From the NCBI GenBank assembly GCA_944392985.1, contig CALXYL010000015.1, positions 1 to 51,539 on the forward strand: a DNA stretch of 51,539 nucleotides. The letters run 5' to 3'. The DNA comes from an uncultured Spirochaetaceae bacterium (GTDB lineage: Bacteria > Spirochaetota > Spirochaetia > Sphaerochaetales > Sphaerochaetaceae). Both the position numbers and the translations under genes were made by a program. Under the pieces are notes generated by a model. The model worked only from the letters and a program-made list of their open reading frames with translations, ran no database searches and was not told where the DNA came from. Below are positions 7,984 to 16,735 of this stretch, in pieces (position 1 is the stretch's first letter; each line of letters opens with the position of its first letter).

Positions 7984-9836
7984 TCTCCCGCCTTCTCCTC
8001 CAGCTCGATCCATCTCTCTGTTTTTTCATCAAGGAGCCGCTTTGTCTCTTCGTATCTTCTTGTGCGCTCTGCGAGGGTGCCAAGCTCTGTTGTCTCGGCG
8101 GTTGAGAATGATGCTTCAAGTTCTCCTATAAGGTTTTCCAGTTTGCTGATCTCTTCTTCAAGTGCGTCTTTCTCCCTTTCTTCCTTGAATGTCAGTCCCT
8201 TGTATTCTCTTTGTGGTCTTTTCTGTTCCTTTTTCGGAGCATCTTCTTTTTGTACTACTATGTGTTCTTTTGCTTCTTTCCATTCGGAGTAGTTCCCTGG
8301 GAATAGGGTGATTCGCTGATCCTCAATAACGAATGTCATGTCAGTAGTCACATCCAGGAATGTCCTGTCATGTGATGAGATCACTGCACAGCCGGGGAAG
8401 GACACGATGTATTCCTCCAGCTTCTCCATTGTCTCTATATCCAGATCATTCGTAGGCTCATCGAATAGAAGGAAGTTCGGGTTGGAAAGGAGCCTTGTTA
8501 TGAGGTAGAGCCTGCGTCTTTCTCCTCCTGAAAGCAGTGCTATCGGAGTGCGCTGCATCCTGACAGGGAAGCCGAAGAGTTCCAGAAAACGGGATGCTGA
8601 AACCTCCTCTCCACTGCCCATTATGACGCGCTCTCCTATATCCTCCGCGTATTCGATCACCGTCCTGCTGTCCTTGAGATCACGCCCAAGCTGGTCATAG
8701 TAGCCGAACACGGTATTCTGCCCTCTGTCAATCGCTCCGCTGTCAGGATCAATGTGTCCAGAGAGGATATCAAGGAGGGTGGATTTGCCTGTGCCATTGT
8801 CTCCGATCAGTGCAATCTTCTGTCCCTTCACGAATGAGAACGAGAAATCCGAGAAGAGTATGTGTCCATCATAGCTTTTCGAGATTCCCTCGATTTCCAG
8901 TATCTTCTTCCCGAGCCGTCTCTCCGCGCTCTGGAAATCACGAGGTGCTTCATCTCCCTTCCCGACCCGCTCTGAGAGCATGGCATTGATGCGGTCCTTG
9001 CGTCCCTTGTCCTTGCCGGTCCTTGCCTTTGGCCCACGCTTGAGCCATTCTAGCTCGCGTCGAAGTATTGTTTCCCTTCTGGCCTCGTGAACCTCATCCA
9101 TCCTCAGCCTTTCTGCCTTCCTTTCAAGGTATGCGGAGAAGGATCCGGGATGGCGGTAGAAGCGGCTGCCATCGAGCTCCCATATCGTTGTGCAGCATTC
9201 GTTGAGGATATGCCTGTCGTGGGTGACTATGATGATGGCCGAGGACGATGCTTTTATCCAGGCTTCCAGGTATTCAATCGTTTTTATATCCAGATGGTTC
9301 GTGGGCTCATCAAGCAGGAGGATATCAGGCTCAAGCGCGATCGCGCGTGCAATCGCGGCCTTCTTCTGCTGTCCACCTGAAAGGGCGGACATCTCCTCAT
9401 TGAGGCTGAATGTCTCCCCAAGCTCCGTCAGTATAGCTTCATAGCGTCGTTCGATATCCCAGAGATCCTCCTTCTCTATGATGGAGAATAGATGGGTGTA
9501 TTCCTTCTCGTTCCCCGCCTCAAGCGCGGCTCTGTAGCTGCTGAGTATTCCGAGCTTCCTTGATTCCTGCTGATAAAGATAATCCCCTAGAGTCGTGCCT
9601 TCTGGATACGTGACTGTCTGCTCCAGAAGCACGATGTCCGCATCCTTCTTGAGTGAGACAGTACCCTCGTCTGCTGCAAGGTGTCCTGCAAGGCAGCGCA
9701 GGAATGTTGATTTCCCCGCTCCATTCCTTCCTACGATGCCTGCTTTCTCTCCTTCCTCCAGCGCGAGGGTTGTATTTTCGAAAAGCGGGGCATCCCTGAG
9801 TGTCTTGGATAGATTCTCTGCTGATAATACGACCAC
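7980..9836 (-). CDS. ABC-F family ATP-binding protein (translation factor type)
   Basis: Soluble duplicated ABC ATPase with no membrane domain, of the class that binds the ribosome and acts in translation or antibiotic protection. From the GTG at 9836 it is 618 aa, beginning VVLSAENLSKT. The first Walker A is GRNGAGKST; signature LSGGQQKKAAIARAI and Walker B LLLDEPTNHLD follow. The second domain has GDNGTGKSTLL, LSGGERRRL and LFDEPTNDLD. The C-terminus is a charged coiled coil. An ATG at 9896 would add 20 residues, but it lies upstream of a clear minus-strand promoter (TTGTAA 9871-9866, 17 bp, TACAAT 9848-9843), so the GTG exactly 6 nt after TACAAT is preferred, giving a leaderless mRNA. The specific subfamily is not resolved. 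Confidence 0.93.
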   Translation of the reverse strand: MVVLSAENLSKTLRDAPLFENTTLALEEGEKAGIVGRNGAGKSTFLRCLAGHLAADEGTVSLKKDADIVLLEQTVTYPEGTTLGDYLYQQESRKLGILSSYRAALEAGNEKEYTHLFSIIEKEDLWDIERRYEAILTELGETFSLNEEMSALSGGQQKKAAIARAIALEPDILLLDEPTNHLDIKTIEYLEAWIKASSSAIIIVTHDRHILNECCTTIWELDGSRFYRHPGSFSAYLERKAERLRMDEVHEARRETILRRELEWLKRGPKARTGKDKGRKDRINAMLSERVGKGDEAPRDFQSAERRLGKKILEIEGISKSYDGHILFSDFSFSFVKGQKIALIGDNGTGKSTLLDILSGHIDPDSGAIDRGQNTVFGYYDQLGRDLKDSRTVIEYAEDIGERVIMGSGEEVSASRFLELFGFPVRMQRTPIALLSGGERRRLYLITRLLSNPNFLLFDEPTNDLDIETMEKLEEYIVSFPGCAVISSHDRTFLDVTTDMTFVIEDQRITLFPGNYSEWKEAKEHIVVQKEDAPKKEQKRPQREYKGLTFKEEREKDALEEEISKLENLIGELEASFSTAETTELGTLAERTRRYEETKRLLDEKTERWIELEEKAGE

Positions 9837-9842
9837 GTTGCG

Positions 9843-9892
9843 ATTGTACAGACAATCCAGCGATTTTACAAAGGGATGATTACTGCTAGAAT
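9843..9892. promoter_or_regulatory. Divergent promoters sharing one -35 region (ABC-F and FAD oxidoreductase)
   Basis: Minus strand: TTGTAA (9871-9866), 17 bp, TACAAT (9848-9843), then 6 nt to GTG 9836. Plus strand: TTTACA (9865-9870), 16 bp, TAGAAT (9887-9892), then 7 nt to ATG 9900. The two -35 hexamers overlap by five bases on opposite strands, so only one polymerase could bind at a time. Neither start codon has a Shine-Dalgarno site. Confidence 0.6.
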
Positions 9893-9899
9893 CCATGCC

Positions 9900-11435
9900 A
9901 TGATCCGGGAACTATCCATCTCCGTCACTCCGAAGGAAGCCAGTGTTGATGCTTTGATTGCCACAGCTGCCGCTAGGAAACTGCGTGTGCCAGCTTCCAG
10001 CATCACATCTGTCAGGATCAGGCGCAGGAGCATCGATGCAAGGCGCAGGGAAGTGAGGATCAATCTATCGCTTTCTGTGTACATCGGAGAGGAACCGGGG
10101 CCTCTCTTTGTCCCTGTTTCCCTTCCTGGTGTCTCCCATGCAAAGCGCAGTGCCATTGTCGTAGGCTTCGGGCCTGCCGGTATATTCGCAGCCCTCACGC
10201 TGATCGAGAACGGCATACGCCCGATAGTCCTCGAAAGAGGCCGAAGCGTCCATGAGCGTATGAAGGACACTGCAAAGCTCTCGCGTGAAGGCAGACTCGA
10301 TCCAGAATCGAATTATGCCTTCGGAGAAGGGGGAGCTGGGGCATTTTCCGATGGAAAGCTCTACACGCGCTCCTCAAAGCGAGGAGATACTGGCAGGATC
10401 CTCCGCCTTCTCGTGCAGTTCGGAGCCGATCCCTCGATACTCTCGGATTCACATCCTCATATCGGGTCGGACAGGCTTCCGTACATCATTGGGAATATCC
10501 GCACCGCCATCATTTCCGCAGGAGGCGAAGTGCATTTCTGCAAACGTGTATCACGTCTCCAGAAAAAAGGAGATGAAACCTGCGGCGTCGTCTGCACAGA
10601 TGGAAGCGAGTATGCAGGGCCTGTGATACTTGCAACAGGCCACAGCGCGAAGGATATCTACTATTCGCTCAATGACTCAGGCTATGTGCTTGAGGCAAAG
10701 AGCACTGCAGCCGGTGTCCGCGTGGAGCATCCACAGCATCTGATTGATTCAATGCAGTACCACAGCAAAGAAGGAAGAGGGCCATATCTACCAGCTGCTT
10801 CATACTCATTCGTAGCTCAGATAGGGGGAAGAGGCGTCTATTCCTTCTGCATGTGCCCCGGTGGGGTCATCGTTCCTGCCGCTTCCGAAGAAGGATATCT
10901 TGCTGTCAACGGCATGTCTCCCGCAAGCCGCAGCACACGCTGGGCAAACAGCGGGATCATCGTTGAGCTGAGGAAGGAGGAGCTTGAGGCGGATGATCCA
11001 TTCGCGATGCTCAGGCTTATCGAGGATATTGAGAGGAGGTGCTATCATCCGGGGTTCGCAGCACCGGCAGAGCGGCTTGACGAGTTCGTGAAAGGCAGTT
11101 CATCGGGCTCCCTCCTGCGTTCCAGTTATCCTCGGCCGCTTGTTCCTGTCCATATGGATGAAGTGCTTCCTCCTCTTGTCGCATCATCTCTGCGTGAGGG
11201 CTTCATGGCCTTCGATAGGATGGCTGGCGGACGTTTCATAACCGATGAGGCACTCCTTATCGCACCAGAGACAAGGACCTCATCACCGGTGCGGATCCCG
11301 CGGGACAGCACGATGAAGCAGGGCAGGGGGCTCTACCCTGCAGGAGAAGGCGCGGGCTACGCTGGCGGCATTGTTTCCGCGGCAGTTGATGGAAGCGAGG
11401 CGGCACTGCGTCTTGGAGGGGATTACTGTGGTTAA
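9900..11435 (+). CDS. FAD-dependent oxidoreductase (COG2509-like dehydrogenase)
   Basis: Uncharacterised flavoprotein dehydrogenase of 511 aa from this start; substrate unknown. An N-terminal domain of about 80 residues, MIRELSISVTPKEA onward with RRRSIDARRREV, precedes the dinucleotide-binding motif VGFGPAGIFAALTLIENG and LERG. The family signature FGEGGAGAFSDGKL follows, and the C-terminus has YPAGEGAGYAGGIVSAAVDG. ATG 9900 is preferred to ATG 9876 because a TAGAAT box ends 7 nt before it and the family normally starts here. It is divergent from the ABC-F gene, and the azlC start overlaps its stop by 8 bp, so it begins an operon with azlCD. Confidence 0.88.
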   Translation: MIRELSISVTPKEASVDALIATAAARKLRVPASSITSVRIRRRSIDARRREVRINLSLSVYIGEEPGPLFVPVSLPGVSHAKRSAIVVGFGPAGIFAALTLIENGIRPIVLERGRSVHERMKDTAKLSREGRLDPESNYAFGEGGAGAFSDGKLYTRSSKRGDTGRILRLLVQFGADPSILSDSHPHIGSDRLPYIIGNIRTAIISAGGEVHFCKRVSRLQKKGDETCGVVCTDGSEYAGPVILATGHSAKDIYYSLNDSGYVLEAKSTAAGVRVEHPQHLIDSMQYHSKEGRGPYLPAASYSFVAQIGGRGVYSFCMCPGGVIVPAASEEGYLAVNGMSPASRSTRWANSGIIVELRKEELEADDPFAMLRLIEDIERRCYHPGFAAPAERLDEFVKGSSSGSLLRSSYPRPLVPVHMDEVLPPLVASSLREGFMAFDRMAGGRFITDEALLIAPETRTSSPVRIPRDSTMKQGRGLYPAGEGAGYAGGIVSAAVDGSEAALRLGGDYCG

Positions 11436-12129
11436 TGGAAAGGAGATCAGGGAGGGAATCCATGATGGCTTCCCGATATTCCTGGGATACTTCACGACTG
11501 CGCTGGCTTTCGGACTCCTGACACGTACAAGCGGATTCCTCTTTGTGGAAGGAGTGCTTACAAGCATGATCACATTCGCAGGATCAGGACAGTTCCTGAT
11601 GATGAATCTCTACAATGCCGGCTCATTCCTTGCCAGTATCATCGTCTCTGTGTTCTTCATAAACAGCCGTTATATCTTCATGGCATCGTCCCTGTCACAG
11701 CGCCTTGCGGATCCCTCCTCGATCGCAGGACGATTGATGTGTGGCTTCGGCACTGTTGATGAGGTGTTCACAGTCGCATCATTCAAGGGCCGTAAGCTCT
11801 CATACAGCTATATGGCAGGTCTGATCTTCACTTCATACGTAGGCTGGGTCAGCGGAACAGCGATAGGGTATCTGGGAGGCACATTCCTTCCCGCTGTAGT
11901 GCAGAAGGCCGCTGTCATCACAGTATATGCGATGTTCGCATCGCTCCTTGGCTCTGAAACACGCCGTGGAATCAAGGCATTCCTCGTCGCATCTGTTTCC
12001 GCGCTTCTGAATTCCCTGCTGATCCTTGTCCTGGGCCTTTCTACAGGTCTTTCGTTCCTTATCTCGATGATAATCGCTACAGTATTCGGCGCATTGCTTT
12101 ATACAGATGAGGAGGCCGGACTTGAATAA
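11428..12129 (+). CDS. azlC: AzlC-type branched-chain amino acid exporter, large subunit
   Basis: Inner-membrane permease of the AzlC/YgaZ family, which with AzlD exports branched-chain amino acids; 233 aa with several hydrophobic segments. The motif DGFPIFLGYFTTALAFG near the N-terminus and the segment FAGSGQFLMMNLYNAG are typical. The GTG at 11428 is chosen over an upstream ATG because GGAGGGG (11415-11421) lies 6 nt before it; it overlaps the stop of the FAD oxidoreductase gene. azlD follows with overlap, completing the usual pair. Confidence 0.9.
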   Translation: MVNGKEIREGIHDGFPIFLGYFTTALAFGLLTRTSGFLFVEGVLTSMITFAGSGQFLMMNLYNAGSFLASIIVSVFFINSRYIFMASSLSQRLADPSSIAGRLMCGFGTVDEVFTVASFKGRKLSYSYMAGLIFTSYVGWVSGTAIGYLGGTFLPAVVQKAAVITVYAMFASLLGSETRRGIKAFLVASVSALLNSLLILVLGLSTGLSFLISMIIATVFGALLYTDEEAGLE

Positions 12130-12433
12130 GATAATCCTGATCGTTTCATGTGCTTTTGTGACGCTGCTTCCTCGCATCGTGCCATATTTCGCGTCATCTG
12201 CATTGTCCAGACTGCCACGCTTCCTTAGGAAATGCATGGTGCTTCTTCCCGTTGCGGCACTCGGGGCTCTCATTTTCCCTCTCGCTCTGACTGACTTCGG
12301 CTCGATGTGGTACGCAGGACTGGCAGGAGTGGCCGTGGCTTTCGCAGTATCTCTTTTCAGAGGGCCGATGATCCTCTCCATCATCCTGGCACTCCTTTCA
12401 ACAGCGGGGATGCTTCTCGCATTCCCCGCGTGA
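12122..12433 (+). CDS. azlD: AzlD-type branched-chain amino acid exporter, small subunit
   Basis: Small membrane partner of AzlC, 103 aa, with hydrophobic helices and the family motif TLLPRIVPYF near the start. A TTG at 12122 is the best start: AGGAGG (12110-12115) lies 6 nt upstream, giving MNKIILIVSCAF. The ATG at 12107 would add five residues and lies on top of that ribosome site. The gene overlaps azlC by 8 bp. It ends 48 bp before butyrate kinase, which seems to have its own promoter. Confidence 0.85.
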   Translation: MNKIILIVSCAFVTLLPRIVPYFASSALSRLPRFLRKCMVLLPVAALGALIFPLALTDFGSMWYAGLAGVAVAFAVSLFRGPMILSIILALLSTAGMLLAFPA

Positions 12434-12481
12434 GGTCTTTTCCTGCTTATTGACCACGTAGCATCGGTGTACAATACAGCC

Positions 12482-13579
12482 ATGAGGATTCTGGTTATCA
12501 ACCCTGGTTCGACATCGACGAAGGTCAGTGTCTTTGATGATGAGCAGGAGGTATTCACGGAGAGCGTATTCCATGATGCCCCTGTACTTCTGCAGTATCA
12601 GACGACGGATGATCAGCTGCTGTTCCGCACTGATGTGGTACTGGGCCTTCTTGGAAAGCATGGTGTGGATATCCGCAGCATCGATGTATTCGTCGGAAGA
12701 GGGGGATGCGCCTATTCACAGCCATCCGGTGTCATGGTTATCGATGAGCATCTCTATGAGGATACCCGCCTTGATAAAGGCGGAAGCGATCACCCCGCGA
12801 AGCTCGGCGTCATGATGGCCTATTGCTTCGGAACGGAATACGGAAAGCCGATGTTCACCCTTGATCCGACCAATGTCGATGAATTCGAGGACGAAGCGCG
12901 AATTACAGGCCTCAAGGGTGTCTACAGGCGTGCCCAATCCCATGTTCTCAATCAGAAAGGCATTGCCAGGAAGCACGCGGAGAGCCTTGGGCGGCGTTAT
13001 GAGGACTGCCGCTTCATTGTCTGCCATATCGATGGTGGAATCACAGTCGCGGCGCATCGTGATGGCCGGATGATCGATGGAACCGAAGGCGCCGGAGGCG
13101 ATGGGCCGTTTACTCCAACGCGCCTTGGAAGCATTCCCCTGATGGAGACAGCCCGCTTCCTGGAAAAGCACAAGCCTGCGGAACTGGAGGCCATGTGCTC
13201 GCGATCAGGGGGATTCGTCAGTCACTTCGGCACTTCGGATGCAGATGCAGTGCACAGGATGGTGGAGGCGGGGGATGAGCATGCCTCCATTGTCTGGAGG
13301 ACGATGATCTACCAGACAGCGAAGTCAATCGGTGCGATGGCCGTGGTTCTGGAGGGGGAGGTTGATGCAATACTCCTCACCGGAGGTCTTGTCCGCTTTG
13401 GGGATATCGTTTCGGGAATAGAAAGAAGATGCAGCTGGATCGCTCCTGTATCTGTCTATCCGGGGGAAGTCGAGCAGGAGGCGCTTGCACTTGGTGCCCT
13501 GCGTGTCATGCGTGGGGAGGAGACTGCATCTGAATATACGGGCCGTCCTGTTTTCAGTGGATTTCCCTGGGATGATTGA
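12482..13579 (+). CDS. buk: Butyrate kinase
   Basis: Acetate/butyrate kinase family enzyme that converts butyryl-phosphate and ADP to butyrate and ATP, or the reverse; 365 aa, normal length. Motifs are MRILVINPGSTSTKVSVF (phosphate binding), HIDGGITVAAH, and a C-terminal LTGGLVRF and GEVEQEALALGALRVM. ATG 12482 gives the standard N-terminus. There is no Shine-Dalgarno; TACAAT at 12470-12475 ends exactly 6 nt before the ATG, so the mRNA is probably leaderless, although the -35 is weak (TTATTG at 17 bp, or a better TTGACC at only 14 bp). No phosphotransbutyrylase lies beside it. A strong hairpin follows at 13603-13633. Confidence 0.93.
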   Translation: MRILVINPGSTSTKVSVFDDEQEVFTESVFHDAPVLLQYQTTDDQLLFRTDVVLGLLGKHGVDIRSIDVFVGRGGCAYSQPSGVMVIDEHLYEDTRLDKGGSDHPAKLGVMMAYCFGTEYGKPMFTLDPTNVDEFEDEARITGLKGVYRRAQSHVLNQKGIARKHAESLGRRYEDCRFIVCHIDGGITVAAHRDGRMIDGTEGAGGDGPFTPTRLGSIPLMETARFLEKHKPAELEAMCSRSGGFVSHFGTSDADAVHRMVEAGDEHASIVWRTMIYQTAKSIGAMAVVLEGEVDAILLTGGLVRFGDIVSGIERRCSWIAPVSVYPGEVEQEALALGALRVMRGEETASEYTGRPVFSGFPWDD

Positions 13580-13602
13580 CGCTGTGTTCCAGTGGGCAAT
13601 GT

Positions 13603-13640
13603 AGGGGCAAGGCCCTTTCTGAACCTTGCCCCTGTTTGTC
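13603..13640 (+). terminator. Rho-independent-type hairpin after buk
   Basis: AGGGGCAAGG (13603-13612) and CCTTGCCCCT (13624-13633) form a 10-bp stem with an 11-nt loop, followed by GTTTGT. It lies between convergent buk and the GH88 gene and could act on both, though the T run is short. Confidence 0.6.
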
Positions 13641-13642
13641 CG

Positions 13643-14806
13643 TCACCACCAGCTCTTCCACGAGCCTCCAAGGCGTACAAGGGCTTCCATCCAGTAGTAA
13701 TCGCCCCAGCTGACGCATTCGTCGACACCATACTCCGTGCATGTGTTGTATGGGCTCTTCTTTGAATACGTTCCATGCTTCACAAGGCCGTTGATGCCGC
13801 TTTCATCCTTTCCTGTCATGCAGCTGTCATAGACGGCCTTCATCAGCTTCTTCGCATCGCTGCGGTATTTCCTTGCCTTCTCGTACTCCTGCATCTTCTC
13901 ATAGGAATCAGCAGCATCCAGGAAGCCGCACGCGACGATTGAGGCAGATGAGGAATCCCTCGGTTCATCTCCCTCTGTGAAGATCAGATCCCAGTAGGGG
14001 ATCATGTCCTCAGGAAGCCGCGACATGAAGTATTCCGAGACGTGCTCAAAGAGATCAAGGTATTCCTTTCTCCCTGTATGCCTGTAGGCAAGGGCAAGAC
14101 CGTAGACACCCCATGCCTGACCACGTGCCCATGAGGAATCCGCGCGGTACCCCTGGCATGTCTCTCCCCTGAGAGGCGCTCCTGTTCTCTTATCCATGAA
14201 GAATGTGTGGTAGCTGGAGTAGTCACTGCGGAAGGAGTTCGCCACGCAGGTCTCCGTATGCCTTATTGCGATATCCCGGTAGATCTGCTTCCCTGTCTCC
14301 TTCTCTGCCCAGTAGAGCAGGGGAAGATTCAGCAGACAGTCGATGATGTACCTGTAGTTGTCCTCAGCGCCCATCTCTCCCCAAGCCTGGATGAAGCTCC
14401 CTTTCTCCTGGAAGCGGGAGACAAGGTTGTCAGCAGCAAGGAGAGCGGCTTCACGTGCATGTGCATCCCCTTTGATCTGCCATGCGGCAACGCATGATGG
14501 CGTATAGAGGAATCCCATATCGTGATGATCCACAGCGATATGCTTCCTGATACGTTCACGGAAGCTCTCCACTGCGATCAATGAGGCATGGGCAAGCGTC
14601 TCATCCCCGCTGCAGAGATAGCCGAGCCAGAGCTCTCCCGTCCAGAAGCCAGTTGTCCATTCGGTATTCCCTATGGCTTTGTAGATACCATCCGTGGTGC
14701 TTGTATCCTGGCAGCTGTATGTGTATTCGGGTAGATTGCGCCTGATGATGCAGAGCGCGTTGTCTATGGCATCAAGCCGTTCCTTCTCACTGATTTCCCT
14801 TATCAT
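13643..14806 (-). CDS. Glycoside hydrolase family 88 unsaturated glucuronyl hydrolase
   Basis: Cytoplasmic enzyme that removes the 4,5-unsaturated uronic acid left on oligosaccharides by polysaccharide lyases; 387 aa, no signal peptide. The alpha/alpha barrel is recognised from TTGFWTGELWLGY, HHDMGFLYTPS (D96) and YIIDCLLNLPLLYWA (D156), the two aspartates matching the catalytic pair of B. subtilis-type UGL. The C-terminal YGVDECVSWGDYYWMEALVR is also typical. The start has GAAGGAGG just upstream. It is the last gene of a five-gene minus-strand operon with a heparinase-type lyase and a sugar ABC importer, which supports a role in glycosaminoglycan or related uronate breakdown. Confidence 0.92.
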   Translation of the reverse strand: MIREISEKERLDAIDNALCIIRRNLPEYTYSCQDTSTTDGIYKAIGNTEWTTGFWTGELWLGYLCSGDETLAHASLIAVESFRERIRKHIAVDHHDMGFLYTPSCVAAWQIKGDAHAREAALLAADNLVSRFQEKGSFIQAWGEMGAEDNYRYIIDCLLNLPLLYWAEKETGKQIYRDIAIRHTETCVANSFRSDYSSYHTFFMDKRTGAPLRGETCQGYRADSSWARGQAWGVYGLALAYRHTGRKEYLDLFEHVSEYFMSRLPEDMIPYWDLIFTEGDEPRDSSSASIVACGFLDAADSYEKMQEYEKARKYRSDAKKLMKAVYDSCMTGKDESGINGLVKHGTYSKKSPYNTCTEYGVDECVSWGDYYWMEALVRLGGSWKSWW

Positions 14807-14817
14807 CGAATCCTCCT

Positions 14818-16734
14818 TCAGTATCTTATGACCTTTGTATTTTCGTCATTCTTCCGTATGAACACCCTTCCATAAGCCTCTGCATTTCCCGCGCCGAGCA
14901 GGAAGCCTCCAGCTGGATACTCATTCGTCACTATGCCGATGGAATATCTGTCAGGACCATCATCTATGATGATTCCTTCTGAGATGGACGATGGCACATC
15001 CAGACCGCTCTGCACCTTCCTGACACCGCAGTGTGAACAGGAGAACGGAGCATCGCCGATGGCGATGAGCGTAACAAGGCAGCTGCGGCGTGTGATCCTG
15101 GCCTTTGCCGTCAGAAGGGGAGCGCTGAGCATCTCGTTGTATCGTTTTGACATCCCTGATCCTTCAATCCCGGTCGTCATGCCTTCCGACAGCTGCATCC
15201 AGATGGTGCTTCCGTCTTTCTCCGCCCTGACAAGGCTTCCATCTTTCCTGATAGAAGTTCCTTCATCGAAATGGAAGAGAAGTTCTGCATCGGTGGGCTC
15301 TGCTGCCCTTATATCATCGGCGATGATGATGAAGCGATCCCTGATCGTCAGTATCGAGCGTGTGATGAACGCCCCATCCTCTGCATAGCCGAAATGCGAG
15401 GCCCTGAGATAGCGGTAATCGCCATCGATCACGGCATCGCTGAAAAGCGGCTCTGCAAAGTCAGAGACACCCCAGCTGTCCTCCATCACCGATGGCTCCT
15501 TTCCTCCAAGGATGATGGTGTTGTGGCCGTAAGCGCCTTTCAGCGCTCTCCTCTCAGGTGTATCGACATATGTGTACCTGCCAGTGTCTGTCAGGATTGC
15601 CACACCGCGGTGGTACAGATCGAAGTGGAGCTGGTCGAAGTGCCCGTGTCCACTGCCGATGAGCCCCGCGTGGAAGCGCAGTGAGGTGTCATCGGAAAGA
15701 GATAGGAATGCGTTTCCACTGTCCTTCATGTAGAAGGAACGCTGCTTCGGCTCCTTCGGTTCCGGAAGCACTGTGTCCACATCGTGGGATAGCCAGAAGG
15801 ATGCGTCGATGCCACCCTGTGCATAGTATGAGAGCTCCGGATCGCTGAACACGACAGCGGCGGAGGCAATCATATCCCGCATGTCTATCTCATCGCTGTC
15901 GCCGAAGAGATAGCATTTCCCATCCGGCCTGAGCGAGTGCGCAAGACCAAGGGCGAGAAGATGGGTGTTCCTGATCAGGTCCTCCGGCAGCTTTATGCCG
16001 TTGTTCCCAGCCACGAGGACTGTGTCCATCGCTGCATGGAGGACTTCCGCCTGATACATGCTGCTCTGCTCCCAGTGCATTCCATCAGGAAGCGTCTGGA
16101 AGCGCATTTCCTCGTCAAGCCGCTCAATGGCGGTTTCCATCGATTCTGTGTCCCCGGTGAAGAGGGAGGCGAGGAAGAGTCCATGATCCTGGAGCACGCC
16201 CCAGTTCGAGATGCGGTGGAAGTCGTTATGAGATCTCAGAAGGTATGAGACGTGCTCTTTCAGGAAGGAGGAGAAATCATCGAGGATCGCCTGGTCAGGC
16301 TCCATTCCCGCTGCTTCCAGTATCTCAAGACTGCGTATATAGTTCTCTATCCTGATCCCGCACTCAAGCGAGCGCCAGGAGAGCTTCTCTGTCTTTCCCG
16401 AGAGTTTTGAGCGCGTGTAGAAGTCCTCGAAGAGGCGGATCCAGTTGTCCCTGTATGCTGCATCCCCTGTGATAGCTGCGGCAAGGGCGTTGTTGAGGAG
16501 GAACGTGTGCCTGTTGAAGGCGAAGCACCATTCAGGATCCCCGAAGGGTACATGGTCCCAATCGATGCTTTCAAACACAACGGGGACCGTGCAGCGTTCC
16601 ATCTCATATTTTTCCTTGAAGATGAATGTGTTTGATCTGCTGAGATCAGCAATCTCGATCACATGGGCGCACCAGGAGGGATCCTCCTGGCAGCGCCTGA
16701 TGCTCTCAAGCGGGTGTCTGAGATAGAAATGCAT
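14818..16734 (-). CDS. Heparinase II/III family protein (cytoplasmic polysaccharide/oligosaccharide lyase)
   Basis: Predicted lyase that cleaves uronic-acid-containing oligosaccharides by beta-elimination, feeding the GH88 enzyme encoded next; 638 aa. An N-terminal helical toroid spans about 1-330 (WSLECGIR-type segment LSWRSLECGIRIENYIRSLE, and HNDFHRISNWGVLQDHGLF). A beta-sheet heparinase domain follows from about 345, with GSGHGHFDQLHFDLY and TDTGRYTY. No signal peptide is visible, so the substrate must be imported first. The ATG has AAGGGG a few bases upstream and starts 1 nt from the stop of the upstream permease gene. The exact substrate (heparan, chondroitin, alginate or other) cannot be told from sequence alone. 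Confidence 0.88.
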   Translation of the reverse strand: MHFYLRHPLESIRRCQEDPSWCAHVIEIADLSRSNTFIFKEKYEMERCTVPVVFESIDWDHVPFGDPEWCFAFNRHTFLLNNALAAAITGDAAYRDNWIRLFEDFYTRSKLSGKTEKLSWRSLECGIRIENYIRSLEILEAAGMEPDQAILDDFSSFLKEHVSYLLRSHNDFHRISNWGVLQDHGLFLASLFTGDTESMETAIERLDEEMRFQTLPDGMHWEQSSMYQAEVLHAAMDTVLVAGNNGIKLPEDLIRNTHLLALGLAHSLRPDGKCYLFGDSDEIDMRDMIASAAVVFSDPELSYYAQGGIDASFWLSHDVDTVLPEPKEPKQRSFYMKDSGNAFLSLSDDTSLRFHAGLIGSGHGHFDQLHFDLYHRGVAILTDTGRYTYVDTPERRALKGAYGHNTIILGGKEPSVMEDSWGVSDFAEPLFSDAVIDGDYRYLRASHFGYAEDGAFITRSILTIRDRFIIIADDIRAAEPTDAELLFHFDEGTSIRKDGSLVRAEKDGSTIWMQLSEGMTTGIEGSGMSKRYNEMLSAPLLTAKARITRRSCLVTLIAIGDAPFSCSHCGVRKVQSGLDVPSSISEGIIIDDGPDRYSIGIVTNEYPAGGFLLGAGNAEAYGRVFIRKNDENTKVIRY

Positions 16735-16735
16735 A

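Noticed and set aside
9837-9896. Extra 20 codons at the start of the ABC-F protein (ATG 9896)
   Set aside because: They span a clear minus-strand promoter and are not part of the family N-terminus.
12450-12475. TTGACC with TACAAT as a textbook promoter for buk
   Set aside because: The spacer is only 14 bp. The -10 is kept as a leaderless signal, but the -35 is left undecided.
11833-12558. Long minus-strand ORF opposite azlC/azlD
   Set aside because: Its composition (many Arg, Cys and His) is that of a shadow frame; the plus-strand genes have known families and ribosome sites.
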